This document shows, piece after piece, positions 63,603 to 64,000 of a stretch of DNA of 64,000 nucleotides. Numbering within the stretch: position 1 is the stretch's first letter; every line of letters begins with the position of its first letter. Location of the stretch: assembly GCF_021390395.1 (NCBI RefSeq), contig NZ_JAJUWT010000007.1, forward strand, positions 286,761-350,760. The letters are read 5' to 3'. The translations under genes and the position numbers were made by a program. The DNA comes from Saccharothrix sp. S26 (GTDB taxonomy: Bacteria; Actinomycetota; Actinomycetes; Mycobacteriales; Pseudonocardiaceae). Below the pieces are notes generated by a model. It was not told the origin of the DNA. It saw only the letters and a program-made list of their open reading frames with translations, and searched no databases.

Positions 63603-64000
63603 CTAGCTCACGGTCCAGGTGTCCTTGCCGTGCAGCAGCGCGCGCAGGTCCGCGGGCTTCGCGGCCTTGGCCTGCTCCACCTGCGCCCGCGCCGCGTCGT
63701 CGTACGTGGTGCGGTTGACGTTGCGGAACACGCCGGTGACGGTGTGCTGGAGGTCCTGGGTCGACAGGCGCGACAGCGCGAACGACAGGTTGAGGTCCGA
63801 CGCGTCGTGGACGACGACGTCCTGGGGGGAGACGTCCGCGGTCTTGGCCACGGCCAGGCCGAAGCCGTCCCGCACCACGGCGAACTCGCCGTTGCCGAAC
63901 GTGATGGGTTGCCCGTCGATTACGTTGATGATGCGGCGGGCGGCCTCGTCGGAGTCCTTGAGCACGTCGAACGCGCCGTCGTTGAAGATCGGGCAGTTCT
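63603..64000 (-). CDS. korB: 2-oxoglutarate:ferredoxin oxidoreductase, beta subunit, C-terminal part
   Basis: The gene enters from beyond the right edge; about 131 C-terminal residues are visible, beginning NCPIFNDGAFDVLKDSDEAARRIINVIDGQPITFGNGEFAVVRDGF. NCPIFNDGAF and the VVHDASDLNLSFALSRL segment are typical of KorB, the ThDP subunit of the ferredoxin-linked 2-oxoglutarate dehydrogenase (with KorA). It ends in GVFRNVNRTTYDDAARAQVEQAK and a short tail. The ThDP site lies outside the window. Function would be CoA-dependent oxidative decarboxylation of 2-oxoglutarate. Confidence 0.85.
   Translation of the reverse strand, partial: NCPIFNDGAFDVLKDSDEAARRIINVIDGQPITFGNGEFAVVRDGFGLAVAKTADVSPQDVVVHDASDLNLSFALSRLSTQDLQHTVTGVFRNVNRTTYDDAARAQVEQAKAAKPADLRALLHGKDTWTVS

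Overview
The window is very GC-rich actinobacterial chromosome. Many start codons sit 6-8 nt below a TANNNT box (leaderless genes), and there is a BldC-type regulator, menaquinone genes and a full 14-subunit nuo operon. Gene content and order resemble the haem / cytochrome-c / menaquinone stretch around Rv0510-Rv0562 of Mycobacterium tuberculosis (from memory). The added phenylacetyl-CoA epoxidase genes and P/G/Q-rich repeat proteins suggest a filamentous Pseudonocardiales member (Saccharothrix, Actinosynnema or Lentzea type). The genus is inference.

Layout. 1-3.1 kb: haem genes (hemC end, cobA-hemD fusion, hemB). 3.1-7.4 kb: a tandem run of six related small membrane proteins, then two more small proteins. 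7.4-14.1 kb: hemL, a phosphatase, then ResA-type thioredoxin, CcdA, ResB and CcsB (System II cytochrome c maturation), interrupted by a decayed M64 peptidase gene on the other strand. 14.2-21.8 kb: a ParA/MinD-like ATPase with decapeptide repeats, BldC, Lrp, PadR and MarR regulators with visible operators, an ADP-ribosylglycohydrolase, and a Cds1-like PLP enzyme. 21.8-32.3 kb: menA, an SH3-type secreted protein, menE, menB, menD, a secreted M1 peptidase, an ECF sigma factor with a membrane partner, and menF. 32.3-36.5 kb: DUF3592 protein and paaABCDE. 36.5-40.8 kb: a membrane protein, a gene remnant, an inositol-monophosphatase-family enzyme and two GT4 glycosyltransferases. 41-43 kb: menG and menJ. 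43.4-59.2 kb: nuoA-N behind two perfect Rex-type boxes. 59.2-64 kb: polyprenyl diphosphate synthase, RarD, a large disordered membrane-anchored protein, and the end of korB.

Functionally the window is mostly respiratory chain: haem, cytochrome c assembly, menaquinone ring, tail, methylation and tail saturation, and the NADH dehydrogenase that reduces menaquinone. The Rex boxes imply that nuo is tuned to NADH/NAD+.

The least explained items are: a long palindromic intergenic element present twice (40.8 kb and 60.3 kb), one copy extended by four tandem 22-bp units; a 14-bp perfect inverted repeat bracketing the hemB leader; the six-member paralogue array; overlapping back-to-back leaderless promoters at 18.78 kb; and two pseudogenes. 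I see no tRNA, rRNA, CRISPR array, prophage or insertion sequence.
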